A stretch of 64,000 nucleotides of DNA from Nitrospira moscoviensis (GTDB taxonomy: Bacteria; Nitrospirota; Nitrospiria; Nitrospirales; Nitrospiraceae). This document shows, one piece after another, positions 60,544 through 64,000 of the stretch; position 1 is the first letter of the stretch; every line of letters begins with the position of its first letter. The notes below the pieces were generated by a model that saw only the letters and a list, made by a program, of their open reading frames with translations, was not told the origin of the DNA and made no database searches. Both the position numbers and the translations under genes were made by a program. The stretch covers positions 310,001-374,000 of the forward strand of contig NZ_CP011801.1 of NCBI RefSeq assembly GCF_001273775.1. Reading direction: 5' to 3'.

Positions 60544-61194
60544 TTACGCACTGCCGACAGCCGTCGGTTTGCCGGGCTTGGTCGGCATCTTGTCGGGCGG
60601 GCCGCCTTCGATCATCTTGGCGAGGGTGGCGAAGAAGATCAGGTAGAGTACCACACCGACCCAAATGACGTAGGGCTGCACGCCGCCCGCCTCCTTCAAG
60701 GCCGCCGCCTGCGCGGCGTCATTCAGCCTCGTTGTTTTCTTGATCTCGGCGATCTGCTCCTTACAGTGCCAATAGTAGAGGTAGTTCGCCGTGCCGCCGG
60801 CCATGACGCTCCACACGATCCCGACCGTGATATCACCCGTGACATAGGTCGAGATCATCGGTCCGACGGCGTAGACCAGCGCGTGCAAGTACATCTTGCG
60901 GTAGAGGAACCAGAGAAACGAAATGAACAGGAAGGCCGGCCAGTTCCAACTGAGCGCAAACCGCGGTTGTCCGTTCATCGAAAATTTTTTGAACCGTGCC
61001 AGATAGTGATCGGCATTCGGGCCGATGAACTGCCGCCACAACGCCTCGTCGGTTTGAACCGCCGTGATCCGAGGGACGGAATCGCCAGCCACTGCCTCCG
61101 CGACGGGGGCCGGCGATCCCAGCGCCGTTCCACATTGATGGCAGTAGTTCGCGTCCTCCGGATTCTCCTGACGGCACTGTGGACACATCTTCAT
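60544..61194 (-). CDS. Zinc-ribbon plus DUF2628-type membrane protein
   Basis: A 216-residue product from MKMCPQCRQENPEDANYCHQ. A zinc ribbon (CPQC near 4-7 and CHQC near 18-21) is followed by a linker and a four-helix membrane domain beginning FSWNWPAFLF-like (seen as LSWNWPAFLFISFLWFLYRK), which is typical of DUF2628. Role unknown. The first in-frame ATG at 61248 is less likely because the CPxC start fits the domain. Confidence 0.72.
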   Translation of the reverse strand: MKMCPQCRQENPEDANYCHQCGTALGSPAPVAEAVAGDSVPRITAVQTDEALWRQFIGPNADHYLARFKKFSMNGQPRFALSWNWPAFLFISFLWFLYRKMYLHALVYAVGPMISTYVTGDITVGIVWSVMAGGTANYLYYWHCKEQIAEIKKTTRLNDAAQAAALKEAGGVQPYVIWVGVVLYLIFFATLAKMIEGGPPDKMPTKPGKPTAVGSA

Positions 61195-61296
61195 GGCGCG
61201 GCAGCTTAACACAGTTGGAACGGGCGGCGTCCTCCTTGTTGCTTTCACCGTGACCCTGTGCTAACTTCCCTTTCTTTCTGAGGGGATACGTTTGCC

Positions 61297-62514
61297 ATGC
61301 CGACTGAAGAACTGAAAGACGATGCAGCGAAGTACCTCATGCAGACCTATGCGCGCCAGCCGGTGTCGATCGTGCGCGGCCGGGGCTCCAAAGTGTACGA
61401 CTTGGAAGGCCGCGAGTACATCGACTTCGTGGGCGGCATCGCAGTGAATATCCTGGGCCACGGCCATCCCGATCTGGTGCAGGCGATTCAGCGCCAAGCC
61501 GCACAGCTCATTCACGTTTCGAACCTCTATTACACCGAGCCGCAAGTCAAGCTGGCGCAGATACTGGTCGACCACTCGTTTGCCGATCGCGTCTTCTTCT
61601 GCAACAGCGGCGCCGAAGCGAACGAGGCGGCGATCAAGCTGGCCCGGCGCTATGGACACGAAAAGCACGGAGCGGGCCGGTTCGAAATCATCACGATGAA
61701 GAATTCCTTCCACGGCCGGACCCTGGCAACCATCACGGCGACCGGTCAGGAAAAGGTCCAAAAGGGATTCGAGCCCCTCATGCCGGGCTTCGCCTATGCG
61801 CCCTTCAACGATTTCGGCGCGATCGAGAGCCTGATCAGCGACAAAACGGCGGCGGTCATGTTGGAGCCGATTCAAGGCGAAGGCGGCGTGTATGTGGCGG
61901 ATGAAGAGTATCTCAAGAATCTGCGCGAGCTCTGTACGCAGAAAGACATTCTGCTCATTTTTGACGAAGTGCAAACCGGCATGGGGCGCACCGGGACGCT
62001 CTTCGCCTATGAACAACTGGGCGTCGAGCCGGATGTCATGACGCTGGCGAAGGGGCTCGGCGGCGGTGTGCCGATCGGCGCCTGTCTTGCGAAGGACTCC
62101 GTGGCGGCCGTCTTTACGCCCGGCACCCACGCCTCGACGTTCGGGGGCAACCCTCTGGCTTGCGCGGCGGCTTTGGCGGTCTGCCGCGTGCTGCTCGAAG
62201 GCCGCATGTTGGAGCAGGCCAAGCGGATGGGTGAATATCTCGCCAAGGGGCTAGCCGATTGCAAAGATCGCCATCGGGTGGTCCGCGATGTTCGGGGGCG
62301 CGGGCTCCTGCAGGGCATGGAATTGGACATCGACGCCAAGGCCGTCGTCGCCGACTGCCTGGCCCGCGGCATCCTAATCAACGCGACCAGCGAGCGGGTG
62401 TTGAGATTCGTGCCGCCGCTCGTGATCACGCAGCGGGAAATCGACAAGCTCGTCGACACGTTGTCTGCGATCTTCAACCAGCGGTTGTTGGCGGGAAAGG
62501 ACACGCATCACTGA
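61297..62514 (+). CDS. argD: Acetylornithine aminotransferase
   Basis: A 405-residue PLP enzyme making N-acetylornithine. Seen: GSKVYDLEGREYIDFVGGIAVN, the FFCNSGAEANEAAIKLARR block, HGRTLATITATGQ, EPIQGEGGV, DEVQTGMGRTG and the PLP lysine in TLAKGLGGGVPIG. Specificity over related class III aminotransferases rests on the following argF and argG. TGA overlaps the argF ATG (TGATG). Confidence 0.95.
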   Translation: MPTEELKDDAAKYLMQTYARQPVSIVRGRGSKVYDLEGREYIDFVGGIAVNILGHGHPDLVQAIQRQAAQLIHVSNLYYTEPQVKLAQILVDHSFADRVFFCNSGAEANEAAIKLARRYGHEKHGAGRFEIITMKNSFHGRTLATITATGQEKVQKGFEPLMPGFAYAPFNDFGAIESLISDKTAAVMLEPIQGEGGVYVADEEYLKNLRELCTQKDILLIFDEVQTGMGRTGTLFAYEQLGVEPDVMTLAKGLGGGVPIGACLAKDSVAAVFTPGTHASTFGGNPLACAAALAVCRVLLEGRMLEQAKRMGEYLAKGLADCKDRHRVVRDVRGRGLLQGMELDIDAKAVVADCLARGILINATSERVLRFVPPLVITQREIDKLVDTLSAIFNQRLLAGKDTHH

Positions 62515-63491
62515 TGGCGGGCAAAGGTCAGAGCCTGCGCCGTTCGGCCGCCTATGCCGGGGATCTGCTCGACGTCGCGGCGATCCCGCGCCGGCAAGTC
62601 GAAGCGTTGCTGCGGCTGGCTGCCTCGTTGAAGGTCAAGCAGCGACGCGGCGTGCCGCATCGGCTCCTGGCCGGGAAGACGCTCGGCCTGCTTTTCCAGA
62701 AGCCCTCCACGAGGACGAGAGTCTCCTTTGAAGCGGGGATGAACCAGTTGGGCGGCCATGCGCTCAGTCTTCCGATGGCGGACATTCAACTCTCGCGGGG
62801 GGAAACGGTCGCCGATACGGCCCGGGTGCTCTCGCGCTATCTGGACGGCATCGTGGTCCGGACCTACGACCATGCGACCGTCGAGGAATGGGCCCGAGAG
62901 GCGACCATGCCGGTCATCAATGGACTGACCGACCACAGCCATCCCTGCCAGGCCCTGTCGGATTTGCTCACCATTCAGGAGATCAAGGGCCGCCTGAAAG
63001 GCCTGACGATCGCCTACGTCGGGGACGGCAACAACGTGGCGAACTCGCTTATCGAAGCGGCGGCCAAAATGGGCATGCGGATGACGGTCGGTTGTCCGGT
63101 GGGTTACCAGCCGGATCAGCACGTCGTCGATCGAGCCCGGGCGGAAGCGGAGACGACCGGCGCAGAAATCGAAGTCATGGACAATCCGCAGGTGGCCGTG
63201 AAGGAAGCGGACGTCGTCTACACCGACGTGTGGATCAGCATGGGGCGGGAGCGCGAACAGGCACGGCGGTTGAAGACCCTGTCGCCGTATCAATTGAACG
63301 GCCGATTGCTCCAAAAGGCCAAACCCGATGCGATCGTCATGCATTGTCTGCCGGCCCATCGCGGGGAGGAAATCACCGCGGAAGTGCTCGACGGTCCGCA
63401 ATCGGTCGTCATCGATCAGGCGGAAAATCGCCTGCACATGCAAAAGGCCATCCTCGTACAACTGCTCTCCAACAAGAAAGGCGGGACGTAG
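62514..63491 (+). CDS. argF: Ornithine carbamoyltransferase
   Basis: Forms citrulline from ornithine and carbamoyl phosphate. The 325-residue product has the carbamoyl-phosphate motif KPSTRTRVSFE, DHSHPCQALSD, GDGNNVANSLIEAAAKMG and HCLPAHRGEEIT. It is coupled to argD by overlap and followed by argG after 9 bases. Confidence 0.95.
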   Translation: MAGKGQSLRRSAAYAGDLLDVAAIPRRQVEALLRLAASLKVKQRRGVPHRLLAGKTLGLLFQKPSTRTRVSFEAGMNQLGGHALSLPMADIQLSRGETVADTARVLSRYLDGIVVRTYDHATVEEWAREATMPVINGLTDHSHPCQALSDLLTIQEIKGRLKGLTIAYVGDGNNVANSLIEAAAKMGMRMTVGCPVGYQPDQHVVDRARAEAETTGAEIEVMDNPQVAVKEADVVYTDVWISMGREREQARRLKTLSPYQLNGRLLQKAKPDAIVMHCLPAHRGEEITAEVLDGPQSVVIDQAENRLHMQKAILVQLLSNKKGGT

Positions 63492-63500
63492 CCTCCCATT

Positions 63501-64000
63501 ATGAAGCACAAACCGATCAAGAAAATCGTTTTGGCCTACTCGGGCGGGCTGGATACGTCCGTCATTCTCAAATGGCTCCAGGAAACCTATCAGGCCGAAA
63601 TCATCGCCTTCTGCGCGGATCTCGGACAGGGGGAGGATCTGCAGGCGATCAAGGCCAAGGCGCAGTCGCTGGGCGTCAAAAAAGTCTATGTCGAGGACCT
63701 CAGGGAAACCTTTGTGAAAGACTATGTGCTTCCGATGCTCCGTGGGAATGCCATGTACGAAGGCTGCTATTTGCTCGGCACCTCGATCGCCCGTCCGCTG
63801 ATCGCGCGGCGGCAAGCCGAGATCGCGCTCAAGGAAGGGGCGGAGGCCGTTTCGCACGGCGCCACCGGGAAGGGCAATGACCAGGTGCGGTTTGAAGTGA
63901 CCTATCAGGCGCTGGCCCCCAATCTGAAGATCATCGCGCCCTGGCGCGAGTGGGCGATGCGATCGCGCCGCGAACTCATCGAGTACGCGGACCGCCACGG
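63501..64000 (+). CDS. argG: Argininosuccinate synthase (3' end outside window)
   Basis: Joins citrulline and aspartate using ATP. The visible 166 residues start [20 protein letters not shown], with the PP-loop SGGLDTS, the [10 protein letters not shown] block and [13 protein letters not shown]. About 240 residues are missing beyond base 64000. It is the third gene of the arginine block. Confidence 0.95.
   Translation, partial: MKHKPIKKIVLAYSGGLDTSVILKWLQETYQAEIIAFCADLGQGEDLQAIKAKAQSLGVKKVYVEDLRETFVKDYVLPMLRGNAMYEGCYLLGTSIARPLIARRQAEIALKEGAEAVSHGATGKGNDQVRFEVTYQALAPNLKIIAPWREWAMRSRRELIEYADRH

Overview
The window is GC-rich bacterial chromosome, densely packed and almost entirely vertical in character: ribosomal, translation, recombination, aromatic-acid, sulfur and arginine genes in tight operons with many 1-4 base overlaps. 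The gene content and order (cmk-rpsA with a nearby HU/IHF gene, thrS-infC-rpmI-rplT, Pal lipoprotein, LPS-type outer-membrane barrel, NfeD/stomatin pair) indicate a Gram-negative autotroph-like organism. My best guess is Nitrospirota, close to Nitrospira, judged from family flavour (PCP-reductase-like repeat proteins, APS-reductase sulfate assimilation) and not from any marker I could search. Archaeal/eukaryal-type PheT at the left edge is an additional clue.

Layout. 1-4.4 kb: end of pheT (+), converging on thrS-infC-rpmI-rplT (-) behind tRNA-Val. 4.5-5.5 kb: HU protein and a Fis-type regulator with a pseudo-receiver. 5.7-13.2 kb: a sulfur operon led by an Rrf2 regulator: sulfite reductase-TusA fusion, APS reductase, a TrpD-like protein, CysD and CysN with a degenerate APS-kinase domain. 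13.3-15.9 kb: Mrp ATPase, a zinc-ribbon/PCP_red protein and a His-rich membrane protein. 16.1-20.9 kb: acyltransferase, NodU-type carbamoyltransferase, SxtJ-like, DUF5989-like and SGNH hydrolase, an order that mirrors sxtI-J-K-L. 21-24 kb: yebC-ruvA-(Cys-rich secreted protein)-ruvB. 24.2-31 kb: pheA-hisC-aroF-tyrA-aroA-cmk-plsC. 31-35 kb: rpsA-sppA-HU/IHF-fourfold PCP_red protein. 35-39.4 kb: envelope and hypothetical genes. 39.4-46.3 kb (-): gdhA, lipB, HtrA-type protease, RpoD-like sigma factor, stomatin/SPFH and NfeD. 46.4-49.4 kb: trmI, an SDR, aroE, aroK.

49.46-51.3 kb is the one stretch that looks transferred: tRNA-Arg(TCG), a partial copy of its 3' end about 1.24 kb further on, AT-richer sequence, and a PilZ/response-regulator pair between the copies. 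51.5-58.9 kb holds Pal, a second PilZ protein, MsrA, TtcA, a low-molecular-weight phosphatase, a metallopeptidase/ATP-grasp pair and an outer-membrane barrel. The right end has gpmA, unknown proteins and argD-argF-argG, the last cut by the window edge.

No CRISPR array, insertion sequence, rRNA or origin was seen. The most unusual items are the sxtIJKL-like cassette, the tRNA-Arg duplication, the sulfite reductase fusion with two complete cofactor-ligand sets, and the two proteins made of tandem PCP_red repeats.
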